DNA of 64,000 nt. Origin: BJGV01 sp964194745. GTDB taxonomy: Bacteria; Pseudomonadota; Gammaproteobacteria; Burkholderiales; Nitrosomonadaceae. Both the position numbers and the translations under genes were made by a program. The first letter of the stretch is position 1. Every line of letters begins with the position of its first letter. Below, piece after piece: positions 1 to 7,854 of this stretch. The DNA lies in NCBI GenBank assembly GCA_965248035.1, contig OZ252054.1:1674001-1738000 (forward strand), written 5' to 3'. The notes beneath the pieces are model-generated. The model saw nothing but the letters and a program-made list of their open reading frames with translations, ran no database searches and had not been told where the DNA came from.

Positions 1-674
1 AACACCGTGTCCCCGATAAACGAGAATATCTTGATGCAGCGTTTCGGCAGTTCTCTTGGAAATGGGGTCTCATGACCAATCCGTTTCCTGCTCTCTCCAT
101 TGAATGACCATGACCCCAACGACCATTCCTTAAATTCCTCGGCGCTAATATCGTTGTTTCCAGGGCGCTCACGTTTCCACGTATCTTTATAGAGCACAAT
201 AATGGTTTCCACAGGGGCAATGACATGAGGGGCGCTGGCTGACTTCCAACTCCCCCATGCCGTGCGACGGGAGATATTGCCTTCATTCCACAGAATAGTC
301 GCATGATAGCACCACCCGGCCTCCATTGCTAATCGCGTGATGTCTGCTGAAAGCGGTTGCTTGCCATTCTTGTTTTTATCCAGCGAGACATTGACGCATA
401 AGCGACCGGTCGATTTCGTCCAATGAAAACAATTCGTCAGCCACTGTTTAGAAAAGTTCAAATAGGCGTCGTAGGGCAATGAATCATCTTGTTGGGCACC
501 AGAATATGCTTTGCCAACGTTATAGGGGGGAGAGGTCACAATTAAATCCACGCTTTCTCTCGTGATCGAAGCACGGAGTGTGGCGTCTCCCTGGATCAAG
601 CGGTGAACGAGTGGGGAGTGAGCAAAAAGCACATCCACAGCCGAATCCAAGAGGCCGGTCCCTACGGCGCTCAT
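1..674 (-). CDS. DNA methyltransferase, N4-cytosine/N6-adenine type (3' end outside window)
   Basis: The frame is open from the ATG at 674 to the window edge, giving 224 codons of an incomplete protein. Near residue 45 it has the catalytic motif TSPPY (motif IV), preceded by DLIV. Near the window edge it has IKIFSFIGDTV, the usual lead-in to the SAM-binding motif DPFxGSGT. Catalytic motif first and SAM motif last is the beta-class order of site-specific DNA methyltransferases. The SPPY form fits N4-cytosine or N6-adenine methylation. No restriction enzyme gene is visible. The start codon overlaps the stop of the upstream transposase remnant in ATGA, so translation was probably coupled to it. 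Target sequence and activity cannot be read from this. Confidence 0.8.
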   Translation of the reverse strand, partial: MSAVGTGLLDSAVDVLFAHSPLVHRLIQGDATLRASITRESVDLIVTSPPYNVGKAYSGAQQDDSLPYDAYLNFSKQWLTNCFHWTKSTGRLCVNVSLDKNKNGKQPLSADITRLAMEAGWCYHATILWNEGNISRRTAWGSWKSASAPHVIAPVETIIVLYKDTWKRERPGNNDISAEEFKEWSLGSWSFNGESRKRIGHETPFPRELPKRCIKIFSFIGDTV

Positions 675-1565
675 TGGACAAGCCCCTGATACGTTAAGCG
701 TTTGCCAATGGCCGCATCACAGACGCTTTCAATGCGGTGCATGGTCTCCCGGCCACAACGTCCTTCATTGAGCCTGAACGAAAATTCATGAATATAACGC
801 GATAAATGCTTGACGGATACTTGATGGAATGTGCCGTTCAGTCCACGTTTTAAGACCGCCCAAACGCTCTCAATGCCAATGGTTTACGGCTTGGTGCTGA
901 TAGCCTTTACGCTCAATGCCTCGATAGGCGGCATGGTCATCCGTATAGAGCGTGCTGCCTATTTCTATCGCCTCTTGAATCTCCGTCCACAGCGTAAGCC
1001 GATCCGTCGCAGGCACTGGCAGGGCCACGGTCTTGCCACCACGCTCCCTCATGCCGAGGACGGGTTGTTTGCCAACTGTCCCGGCTTTCGGTTTATCCCC
1101 TTTCTTCCAGTGCTTGTTCCGTTCTTTCCCGCCCACATACGTTTCGTCGATTTCTACGATTCCTGAGAGACGGGTAAGATCGCCACGGCAAGCCTCTCGA
1201 ATCCGATGCAACGCAAACCAGGCGGACTTATACGTGACCCCAATTTCTTTGCTTAATTGCATAGCGCTAATGCTCTTTCGAGAAGTCATGACGGTGTAAA
1301 TGGCATAGAGCCATTTGTGAAGTCGAATGTGTGATTTTTCAAAAATGGAACCGGTCCGAACACTAAAATGCTTGCCGCATCCTCGACAGTCATACATCCC
1401 TTTTCGTTTTCCCGATCTTGTATAGACCGATAGGCTTTGACATGTCGGGCAAGACACACCATATTTCCAGCGACGATCCTCAAGGTACTGTCGTGCGGTT
1501 TCCTTGTCAGGAAACATTTCCATCAACTGGTAGACACTGATTGCAGTATTGATCTTATAAGGCAT
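671..1565 (-). pseudogene. IS1595-family (ISXO2-like) transposase, inactivated by an internal deletion
   Basis: The N-terminal part reads in one frame for 231 codons. It has a zinc-ribbon (CPTC and CRGC pairs near residues 39-62), the first catalytic Asp in EIDETYVGG and the second in YTDDHAAY. After AVNH the frame hits a stop at about 870-880. The rest continues in another frame, GIESVWAVLKRGLNG through to TYQGLVQ and a stop at 671-673. Family members normally have about a dozen residues between AVNH and NGIES (pattern GEYV.GMAHTN). Those are missing, so a deletion of roughly 40 bp, not a multiple of three, removed the lead-in to the third catalytic residue. The ATG at 1565 has a GGAGG ribosome site. 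Confidence 0.85.
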
Positions 1566-1590
1566 GGCATCCTCCTCTCATGATAAGAGA

Positions 1591-1618
1591 ATTATACCAC
1601 AATATTTTCCGGTGTAAA
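1591..1618 (-). promoter_or_regulatory. Sigma-70-type promoter of the IS1595-like element
   Basis: On the minus strand TTTACA is followed after 16 bp by a perfect TATAAT. It lies 26 bp upstream of the transposase ATG and just inside the presumed element end, the usual place for a transposase promoter. Confidence 0.6.
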
Positions 1619-1869
1619 GTATATAGTTCCCCAAGAATACTGCATGTCATTCCGAAATTATTTATTTTCATTTGTCTTTTCCTTAACGAAATTGTTAATT
1701 CATTGAGGCGCAAATCCTGCAAATATTCTCACGTAACATACAACTATCATTAATTCTTCGTACATAACGATACACTAAAAAGTTAGCTTTGGGTCGATAG
1801 TGGTCATTCGACGTTTTTCTTTCTGGAAAAATATTTCGCCAAAATTAGGGAAAGGAAAGAGTGGTAGGT

Positions 1870-1908
1870 ACCTAGTTTGAGGGGGAGTGAAGTCGTTCCA
1901 AACTAGGT
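1870..1908. repeat. 10-bp perfect inverted repeat
   Basis: ACCTAGTTTG at 1870-1879 is exactly complementary to CAAACTAGGT at 1899-1908, with a 19-nt loop. No T-run follows, so it is not a typical intrinsic terminator. It could be an RNA hairpin or a protein-binding site. Confidence 0.6.
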
Positions 1909-1927
1909 GTGCCTCCGCTAACCATGA

Positions 1928-1955
1928 TATGACTTTGTCATAGAACACTGTGTTC
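1928..1955. repeat. Two abutting perfect hairpins
   Basis: TATGAC-ttt-GTCATA (1928-1942) is directly followed by GAACAC-t-GTGTTC (1943-1955). Both stems are six perfect base pairs. They lie 20 bp downstream of the 10-bp inverted repeat, so the three may form one structured unit. Confidence 0.55.
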
Positions 1956-2120
1956 CAATCTGTTGTAGTTTTATTGTGTTTAATGTGTATAAAGACTGCA
2001 TAATTCCCTATTTGTTAGCTTGGATCCGGCTGGATCTGCCTTCTCCTTCACCGTATTTGCCGGCCCTTACTTTTCATGCTCTCAGCCGTATAAGAAGTTA
2101 GGCAGCGTGCCAAAGGCGCG

Positions 2121-2149
2121 TTGACTTGTAGGCATAATACATTCATAAT
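2121..2149 (+). promoter_or_regulatory. Promoter of the tRNA-Tyr-Gly-Thr-tuf operon
   Basis: TTGACT (2121-2126) and CATAAT (2144-2149) are 17 bp apart, and the tRNA-Tyr gene begins 15 bp after the -10 box. This is good sigma-70 geometry. It is the only clear promoter upstream of the tRNA cluster. Confidence 0.65.
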
Positions 2150-2163
2150 ACCTGGTTTTATTT

Positions 2164-2248
2164 GGAGGGGTTCCCGAGCGGTCAAAGGGATCAGACTGTA
2201 AATCTGACGGCACTGCCTTCGAAGGTTCGAATCCTTCTCCCTCCACCA
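2164..2248 (+). tRNA. tRNA-Tyr (GTA)
   Basis: An 85-nt class II tRNA. The acceptor strand GGAGGGG pairs with TCCCTCC (one G-U), the anticodon is GTA in ACTGTAAAT, the T arm carries GGTTCGAATCC, and CCA is encoded. It is first in a tRNA operon leading into tuf. Confidence 0.97.
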
Positions 2249-2378
2249 AATTAGGTGGCTGTAAGGATGCAGGAATGGCGGCTCCGGTAAGCATAATGAG
2301 TGATGTTTGGGGGGGTAATGGCCAGTTCTGCAATTAGTTGACATGGCTGGTTCTTTCTATCTGAATTGATTGCTAGAT

Positions 2379-2452
2379 GCGGGTGTAGCTCAATGGTAGA
2401 GCAGAAGCCTTCCAAGCTTACGACGAGGGTTCGATTCCCTTCACCCGCTCCA
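2379..2452 (+). tRNA. tRNA-Gly (TCC)
   Basis: A 74-nt tRNA with acceptor GCGGGTG pairing with CACCCGC, anticodon TCC, T loop GGTTCGATTCC and an encoded CCA end. Confidence 0.97.
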
Positions 2453-2517
2453 GATTTAAATTTGAGGGATTTTGTAGGGATAGATTATTCTCTCTCGATT
2501 ATGCTGCAACAGTGCTT

Positions 2518-2592
2518 GCCCATGTAGCTCAGTGGCAGAGCACTCCCTTGGTAAGGGAGAGGTCGCCAGTTCAATCCTGGCCATGGGCTCCA
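2518..2592 (+). tRNA. tRNA-Thr (GGT)
   Basis: A 75-nt tRNA with acceptor GCCCATG pairing with CATGGGC, anticodon GGT flanked by CTCCC/GGGAG, and encoded CCA. It sits 57 bp before tuf, the same tRNA-to-tuf order as in the tufB operon of enterobacteria. Confidence 0.97.
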
Positions 2593-2649
2593 TAAGCTTA
2601 TTAGTCCACAAACCAGGATGCTAAAGGCGTATTAGAAAAGGAAACAATC

Positions 2650-3840
2650 ATGGCAAAAAGCAAATTTGAGCGGACGAAGCCGCATATAAACGTAGGCACG
2701 ATTGGTCACGTAGACCATGGTAAAACTACGTTGACGGCTGCGATCACAATGATATTGGCAAAGAAATTTGGTGGTGAAGCGAAAAGCTTTGCTCAGATTG
2801 ATTCGGCGCCGGAAGAGAAGGCCCGTGGTATTACTATCAATACTTCCCACGTCGAATACGAAACTGAGAAACGTCACTATGCTCATGTTGATTGCCCTGG
2901 CCACGCTGACTACGTCAAGAACATGATTACTGGTGCGGCGCAGATGGATGGTGCCATACTGGTTGTATCAGCTGCCGATGGTCCCATGCCGCAGACACGC
3001 GAACACATTTTGCTTGCACGCCAGGTAGGTGTGCCCTACATTGTTGTCTACATGAACAAAGCTGACATGGTGGACGATGCTGAACTACTAGAGTTAGTTG
3101 AGATGGAAGTACGTGAATTACTGACCAAATACAATTTTCCTGGTGACAGTACGCCGATCATTGTTGGTTCTGCCCTGAAGGCTCTCGAAGGTGACCAGGG
3201 CGACATTGGTGAACCGTCCATACACAAGCTAGCAGATGCGTTGGACAACCATATTCCTGAGCCGGTACGCGTCCTAGATGGCACCTTCCTCATGCCGGTA
3301 GAAGACGTATTTTCTATTTCCGGACGTGGCACTGTTGTCACTGGTCGGGTTGAACGTGGCGTTGTTAAGGTGGGTGAGGAGATTGAGATTGTCGGTTTAA
3401 AGCCCACAGACAAGACTGTTTGTACTGGTGTAGAAATGTTTAGGAAGCTACTTGATCAAGGCCAAGCGGGCGACAATGTTGGGGTACTGTTACGAGGTAC
3501 CAAACGTGAGGAAGTCGAGCGTGGCCAAGTGTTAGCCAAGCCAGGCTCTATTACCCCCCACACCAAATTTACTGCTGAGATCTATATTTTGAGTAAAGAG
3601 GAGGGTGGACGCCATACTCCATTTTTCCAGGGTTATCGCCCACAGTTTTACTTCCGTACTACTGACGTAACTGGTGCAATTGAGTTACCGAAAGGTACGG
3701 AAATGATAATGCCGGGCGACAATGTTTCGGTAACGGTGAGTTTAATAGCGCCGATTGCAATGGAAGAGGGTTTGCGTTTTGCTATTCGTGAGGGTGGCAG
3801 AACCGTTGGTGCGGGTGTAGTGGCAAAGATTATTGAGTAA
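2650..3840 (+). CDS. tuf: Elongation factor Tu
   Basis: This cytoplasmic GTPase delivers aminoacyl-tRNA to the ribosomal A site. The 396-residue length is normal. The G1 loop is GHVDHGKT (residues 19-26), G3 is DCPGH (81-85) and G4 is NKAD (136-139). The C-terminal beta-barrel domains are complete, ending in GAGVVAKIIE. The ATG at 2650 follows an AAAGGAAAC ribosome site. It is the last gene of the tRNA-Tyr-Gly-Thr cluster, probably co-transcribed with it, and it is followed by tRNA-Trp and secE-nusG. Many proteobacteria carry a second tuf near rpsL-fusA. Only one copy is in this window. Confidence 0.98.
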   Translation: MAKSKFERTKPHINVGTIGHVDHGKTTLTAAITMILAKKFGGEAKSFAQIDSAPEEKARGITINTSHVEYETEKRHYAHVDCPGHADYVKNMITGAAQMDGAILVVSAADGPMPQTREHILLARQVGVPYIVVYMNKADMVDDAELLELVEMEVRELLTKYNFPGDSTPIIVGSALKALEGDQGDIGEPSIHKLADALDNHIPEPVRVLDGTFLMPVEDVFSISGRGTVVTGRVERGVVKVGEEIEIVGLKPTDKTVCTGVEMFRKLLDQGQAGDNVGVLLRGTKREEVERGQVLAKPGSITPHTKFTAEIYILSKEEGGRHTPFFQGYRPQFYFRTTDVTGAIELPKGTEMIMPGDNVSVTVSLIAPIAMEEGLRFAIREGGRTVGAGVVAKIIE

Positions 3841-3956
3841 CGATAGGGGGTGGAGATCAAGTCTAGGGATTGAAGTTTTGTGTGCTCATAAATTTTGTTC
3901 GTCAGAATCTCCAGATTTTTGGCCCTTGTTAGTTCCTAGTCCATGAAGGAAATTAT

Positions 3957-4032
3957 AGGCCAGTAGCTCAATTGGCAGAGCGTCGGTCTCCAAAACCGAA
4001 GGTTGGGGGTTCGATGCCCTCCTGGCCTGCCA
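3957..4032 (+). tRNA. tRNA-Trp (CCA)
   Basis: A 76-nt tRNA with acceptor AGGCCAG pairing with CTGGCCT, anticodon CCA in TCTCCAAAA, T loop GGTTCGATGCC, and an encoded CCA end. It sits between tuf and secE, the common order in proteobacteria. Confidence 0.96.
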
Positions 4033-4215
4033 AAACAAGGATTTCTGTGAAAAGATTAGTTATGTGCCGCCGTGTATCCCAGATGGATACAGAGTTCTTA
4101 ATGTCACGAATACAAGAGACTACAACAGTTTCTCATGCAAAAACTGCATTTTACGTAAATCAGTTTCTGAATGACTTTTTCTAATATATGAGCATTACGG
4201 ACGAAGTGAGATAGA

Positions 4216-4569
4216 GTGGATAAGATCAAACTCGGGTTCGCGCTTCTGCTAATGGTGGCAGGTATTGCTGGTTTTTATTACCTACGCGATAGCGCCATGG
4301 TGATTCGTGTGATTTCAGTACTATTGGGCTTTCTTCTGGCTGCCACAGTAGCTTGGTTTACCATTAAAGGTAAGCAGTTTTACGCATTCAGTAGAGAGTC
4401 TTCAGAAGAAACGAAAAAAGTGGTATGGCCAAACAGAAAGGAAACGGTTCAGATGACAGGTCTCGTGTTTGCCTTTGTTGTTGTGATGGCAATATTTTTA
4501 TGGATGGTGGACGCTGGTTTATTATTGTCAGTGAAGTACATGATGGGGCGCGGAGAGGGTGATGGATAA
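4216..4569 (+). CDS. secE: Preprotein translocase subunit SecE
   Basis: SecE is the small essential membrane subunit that clamps SecY in the SecYEG export channel. The 117-residue protein has three predicted membrane segments (about 5-23, 29-49 and 80-98). This is the long proteobacterial form. The conserved amphipathic stretch ESSEETKKVVWPNRKE lies at residues 61-76, just before the last helix. The start is GTG at 4216, chosen because the frame then begins MDKIKLGF with no better upstream codon. Its end overlaps the nusG start by 8 bp, so the two genes are translationally linked. Confidence 0.95.
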   Translation: MDKIKLGFALLLMVAGIAGFYYLRDSAMVIRVISVLLGFLLAATVAWFTIKGKQFYAFSRESSEETKKVVWPNRKETVQMTGLVFAFVVVMAIFLWMVDAGLLLSVKYMMGRGEGDG

Positions 4570-5095
4570 AAAATGGTTTGTAGTTCACGCCTACTCTGGC
4601 TTTGAGAAAAGCATACAGCGTGCGTTAGAGGAACGAATCAAACGCGCTGGTATGCAAGATAAATTTGGACAGATACTAGTTCCAGTAGAGGAAGTAGTTG
4701 AAATGAAGGGAGGCCAGAAAAACCTCAGCGAACGAAAATTCTTTCCTGGGTATGTGCTGATAGAGATGGAGATGACTGACGAAACATGGCACCTTGTTAA
4801 TAGCACTGCCAAGGTTACAGGTTTTGTCGGAGGCTCAGCTATGAAGCCGACACCGATTAGCGTGAAAGAAGTACAGAATATCCTCAGGCAGATTCAAGAA
4901 GGGGTGGAGAAACCCAGGCCTAAGATACTTTTTGAGACTGGAGAGGCAGTACGAGTCAAGGAAGGTCCCTTTACAGATTTCCATGGTAATGTAGAAGATG
5001 TAAATTATGACAAGAGCAAGATTAGAGTATCAGTTTCAATTTTTGGTCGTCCCACCCCATTGGAATTGGATTTTAGTCAGGTTGAGAAAGCCTAA
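4562..5095 (+). CDS. nusG: Transcription termination/antitermination factor NusG
   Basis: NusG binds RNA polymerase, reduces pausing, and links it to Rho or to the ribosome. The 177-residue protein has the N-terminal NGN domain, starting MDKKWFVVHAYSGFE, with the FFPGYVLIEM strand. The C-terminal KOW domain carries GEAVRVKEGPFTDFHG. The start is ATG at 4562, preceded by GGAGAGG inside the end of secE. A GTG one codon upstream is possible but less well spaced. It is followed after 127 bp by rplK. Confidence 0.97.
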   Translation: MDKKWFVVHAYSGFEKSIQRALEERIKRAGMQDKFGQILVPVEEVVEMKGGQKNLSERKFFPGYVLIEMEMTDETWHLVNSTAKVTGFVGGSAMKPTPISVKEVQNILRQIQEGVEKPRPKILFETGEAVRVKEGPFTDFHGNVEDVNYDKSKIRVSVSIFGRPTPLELDFSQVEKA

Positions 5096-5222
5096 AATAT
5101 TATGAGACGGAGAGATTTTATAGTTAGACCTAGAGGGCTTATTTACGTTGAGTGATGGCCATGTTGTTTTTTAACCAGGGCGCGTGCTTTAAGGTTCATA
5201 TGCGCTTAACAGGAGAATTGTT

Positions 5223-5654
5223 GTGGCGAAGAAAATAGTCGGTTATATCAAGCTGCAAGTGCCGGCAGGTAAGTCAAATCCCAGCCCGCCTATTGGTCCC
5301 GCACTCGGTCAGCGCGGCTTAAACATTATGGAGTTTTGCAAAGCATTCAACGCAGCTACCCAGAAAATGGAAGCGGGGCTCCCGGTTCCAGTTGTGATTA
5401 CTGCGTACGCTGACAAGAGTTTCACGTTCATCATGAAAACCACGCCGGCGGCAGTATTGATTAAGAAAACAGCAGGAATACCGAAAGGTAGTTCTACGCC
5501 ACACAGTGACAAAGTAGGCAAATTGACACGCGAGCAAGTAGAAGAAATTGCCAAGGTAAAAATGCCCGATTTGACTGCCGCTGATACCAATGCAGCAGTT
5601 CGTACTATTGCTGGGAGTGCACGTAGCATGGGCATAGAGGTTGAGGGCTTATAA
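5223..5654 (+). CDS. rplK: 50S ribosomal protein L11
   Basis: L11 binds 23S rRNA at the GTPase-associated centre and is needed for RelA activation in the stringent response. At 143 residues it has normal length. The proline-rich N-terminal helix region reads NPSPPIGPALGQRG, and the C-terminal rRNA-binding domain ends in GSARSMGIEVEGL. The start is GTG at 5223 behind an AGGAG ribosome site. It ends one base before the rplA start codon, the classical L11 operon arrangement. In enterobacteria this operon is repressed by L1. I did not verify the L1 site here. Confidence 0.97.
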   Translation: MAKKIVGYIKLQVPAGKSNPSPPIGPALGQRGLNIMEFCKAFNAATQKMEAGLPVPVVITAYADKSFTFIMKTTPAAVLIKKTAGIPKGSSTPHSDKVGKLTREQVEEIAKVKMPDLTAADTNAAVRTIAGSARSMGIEVEGL

Positions 5655-5655
5655 T

Positions 5656-6351
5656 ATGGCGCACATATCTAAACGTTTTAAAGAGATTTCTGGAAAGGTG
5701 GATCACAGCAAGGTCTATTCCCTGCTGGATGCGCTTAAGATTATCAAGGAAACGGCTACGGCAAAATTTGATGAATCAGTTGATATAGCTGTCAATCTAG
5801 GTATAGATGCAAAAAAGTCGGATCAGACTGTACGTGGTGCGGTGGTGCTGCCAGCAGGCACGGGCAAGACAATGCGTGTAGCTGTATTTGCACAAGGTGA
5901 AAAAGCCAAGGATGCTCTTGCCGCTGGCGCTGACATTGTTGGGTTTGAAGACTTAGCTGAACAGATCAAATTGGGCAATATTAATTTCGACTTAGTTATC
6001 GCTAGTCCTGATGCCATGCGTATTGTTGGGCAATTGGGGCAGATACTTGGTCCACGTGGCTTGATGCCCAATCCTAAAGTAGGCACTGTGACACCGGATG
6101 TTGTGGGCGCAGTCAAAAATGCAAAGGCAGGCCAGGTTCAATATCGTGCAGACAAGGCTGGAATTGTTCAATGTACTATTGGTCGTGCATCGTTTAGCTT
6201 GGATGAGCTGAAACAGAACACGCTGGCGCTGGTGGAGGCGCTTAACAAATCGAAACCAGTCACGTCCAAAGGTATCTATCTGAAAAAAATGGCAGTATCC
6301 AGCACCATGGGTGTCGGGGTACGGGTGGATCAGGCTAGTTTGACATTGTAG
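5656..6351 (+). CDS. rplA: 50S ribosomal protein L1
   Basis: L1 forms the mobile stalk near the ribosomal E site and is the usual repressor of its own operon. The product has 231 residues beginning MAHISKRFKEI. It carries the conserved LGPRGLMPNPKVGTV stretch near residues 125-140 and ends with the second half of the two-domain fold. The frame is open upstream, but the ATG at 5656, one base after the rplK stop, matches the usual N-terminus. It is followed by a 380-bp leader before rplJ. Confidence 0.97.
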   Translation: MAHISKRFKEISGKVDHSKVYSLLDALKIIKETATAKFDESVDIAVNLGIDAKKSDQTVRGAVVLPAGTGKTMRVAVFAQGEKAKDALAAGADIVGFEDLAEQIKLGNINFDLVIASPDAMRIVGQLGQILGPRGLMPNPKVGTVTPDVVGAVKNAKAGQVQYRADKAGIVQCTIGRASFSLDELKQNTLALVEALNKSKPVTSKGIYLKKMAVSSTMGVGVRVDQASLTL

Positions 6352-6731
6352 AAATTTTATTAAATGAATTTGTAAGGCTTTGGGCTACCGGATGGGCGTA
6401 TTTGGTCAATCCGGTGGGCTATCAAGGACCGTTGGGGTTTTCAGGTTTTAGTGAGCATGACAGACGGTGTTTTATCATGTTATCAACAGTCACTTGAGAG
6501 CTTAATTGCGAGATAGGAATAGGGGGTAATTAAGTAGGTGTATATGCTATACACCTCTAATTTCTGGTCATCCATTATTTCTAGCGCCCAGCGTAGATGG
6601 CGTATCCGAAAAAACAGGAATAGGTTTATCTCCTGATCAAAGGTTGCCGGTTCGCGGTATTGGGTTGGGGTTGCGAGATTGTGCTCGACACCAGAAACTC
6701 AACGCCGAATATAACTGATGGAGAATGTACC
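6352..6731 (+). promoter_or_regulatory. Leader region of rplJ-rplL (probable L10 autoregulatory leader)
   Basis: 380 bp without a gene between rplA and rplJ. In bacteria this position holds the untranslated leader bound by the L10-L12 complex, and often a promoter. Directly visible is one perfect hairpin at 6536-6556 and a GGAG ribosome site just before the TTG start of rplJ. The L10 binding fold itself I cannot confirm by eye, so the regulatory role is inferred from position. Confidence 0.4.
6536..6556. repeat. 9-bp perfect hairpin in the rplJ leader
   Basis: AGGTGTATA at 6536-6544 pairs exactly with TATACACCT at 6548-6556 around a TGC loop. There is no T-run after it. It may be part of the leader RNA or an operator. 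Confidence 0.6.
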
Positions 6732-7256
6732 TTGAGTCTTAATCTTGAAGAGAAAAAAGCAGTAGTCGCAGAGGTCAGTGCTCAGGTAGCAAAGGCCAAG
6801 GCTATTATTGTTGCGGAGTATCGAGGCCTAGAGGTTGGGCGCATGACCCAGTTGCGTACAAAAGCACGCCAGTCAGGGGTCTATTTTCGTGTATTAAAGA
6901 ACTCACTTGCACGACGTGTAGTTGCAGACACACCATTTGCTGAGCTTTCTAAGCACATGGTGGGCCCACTCGCCTATAGCATTGGAAGTGATCCGGTAGC
7001 AGCAGCAAAAGTGCTGCATGAGTTTGCAAAGGACAACGATAAGTTAGTGATTAAAGCTGGAGCAATGGCTAACTTAGTGATGTCCCATAAAGATGTTGCG
7101 AATCTCGCTACCATGCTGAGTCGTGAAGAGTTGCTTTCGAAACTGTTGGGTACAATGCAGGCGCCCATCGTTAATTTTGTTAGAACGCTTAACGAGGTGC
7201 CAACAAAATTCGCACGTGGTCTTGTTGCAGTACGTGATCAAAAGCAGGTTGTTTAA
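6732..7256 (+). CDS. rplJ: 50S ribosomal protein L10
   Basis: L10 anchors the L7/L12 dimers on the ribosomal stalk. The 174-residue protein starts MSLNLEEKKAVVAEV, with the typical VVAEYRGL and LKNSLARRV segments, and ends in the L12-binding helix. The frame extends 24 codons further upstream, but that part has no family resemblance. The TTG at 6732, 8 nt after a GGAG site, matches the usual N-terminus, so I take TTG as the start. It is followed by rplL, with which it forms a stalk unit. Confidence 0.93.
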   Translation: MSLNLEEKKAVVAEVSAQVAKAKAIIVAEYRGLEVGRMTQLRTKARQSGVYFRVLKNSLARRVVADTPFAELSKHMVGPLAYSIGSDPVAAAKVLHEFAKDNDKLVIKAGAMANLVMSHKDVANLATMLSREELLSKLLGTMQAPIVNFVRTLNEVPTKFARGLVAVRDQKQVV

Positions 7257-7331
7257 TTCAGTTTCAGGTGCTCAACTTAAAGACTTGAAACTGTGACCAA
7301 ATTAAAAATTTATACTTATTAGGAGAAAATT

Positions 7332-7709
7332 ATGGCTGTTGCCAAAGCAGAAATTCTAGATTTAATTTCCAATATGACCGTGCTGGAGCTTTCACAGCTA
7401 ATTAAGGAAATGGAAGAAAAATTCGGTGTCTCTGCCGCTGCATCTGCGGTTGCGGTAGCTGCTCCTGTTGCTGCAGCTGCTGAAAAGGCGGAGGAGCAAA
7501 CCGAGTTTTCTCTGATGCTCACCGCCGTAGGTGCAAGCAAGGTTAACGTGATCAAAGTTGTGCGTACGGTTACCGGTCTGGGCTTAAAAGAGGCTAAGGA
7601 TCTGGTGGATGCTGCGCCCAAAGTAGTGAAGGAGGGGGTTTCCAAAGCTGATGCAGAAGCCATGCAAAAGCAACTAACAGAAGCCGGTGCAACTTGTGAA
7701 CTTAAGTAA
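7332..7709 (+). CDS. rplL: 50S ribosomal protein L7/L12
   Basis: The stalk protein recruits translation GTPases. It has 125 residues: an N-terminal dimerisation helix pair (VLELSQLIKEMEEKFGV), an Ala/Val-rich hinge near residues 35-55, and the C-terminal globular domain with KVVRTVTGLGLKEAKDLV. The ATG at 7332 follows a strong TTAGGAG ribosome site, in keeping with the multiple copies of this protein per ribosome. A 145-bp gap separates it from rpoB. Confidence 0.98.
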   Translation: MAVAKAEILDLISNMTVLELSQLIKEMEEKFGVSAAASAVAVAAPVAAAAEKAEEQTEFSLMLTAVGASKVNVIKVVRTVTGLGLKEAKDLVDAAPKVVKEGVSKADAEAMQKQLTEAGATCELK

Positions 7710-7854
7710 TGTGGTTGTTCAAAGAGTAAGACAAGTGGCACAAAATATGCCGCTAGCGTCGGCTTCTTAACCTAGTGATTTTTTTGTATTACTGAATGCA
7801 TAACACAGTAGTCAGGAACATAAACTTTGTTTTCTGCTCCCCCGGAGAAATTCT

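Larger units (their letters stand above)
1..1632 (-). mobile_element. IS1595-like element carrying a methyltransferase gene (partial)
   Basis: This is the right-hand part of an insertion element read on the minus strand. It contains a promoter, a transposase of the IS1595/ISXO2 type (now broken) and a DNA methyltransferase gene whose ATG overlaps the transposase stop. The outer end is placed near 1632, where the minus strand begins GGGGAACTATATACTTTAC just upstream of the promoter. This is a guess, because the opposite end lies outside the window and the terminal repeats and target duplication cannot be compared. Members of the IS1595 family with passenger genes are known, so the methyltransferase may be a passenger. 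Confidence 0.6.
1633..2120. other. Gene-free stretch between the IS element and the tRNA operon
   Basis: I see no convincing coding frame here. The stretch is AT-rich and holds three perfect inverted repeats between 1870 and 1955, listed separately. Short frames near 2048-2344 on the minus strand only run across the tRNA genes. Confidence 0.6.

Noticed and set aside
831..1299. Plus-strand frames across the transposase region
   Set aside because: They lie opposite the transposase and have no motif or ribosome site; shadows of the minus-strand gene.
2048..2344. Minus-strand frames over the tRNA-Tyr gene
   Set aside because: They read through a tRNA gene in antisense and show no protein family features.
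3972..4184. 70-codon plus-strand frame starting inside tRNA-Trp
   Set aside because: It begins within the tRNA and has no ribosome site or known motif.
6536..6556. Hairpin as a terminator after rplA
   Set aside because: No T-run follows, and the ribosomal genes continue downstream as one unit.
7752..7800. Attenuator between rplL and rpoB
   Set aside because: Only a 4-bp GCCG/CGGC stem is visible, too weak to support the call.
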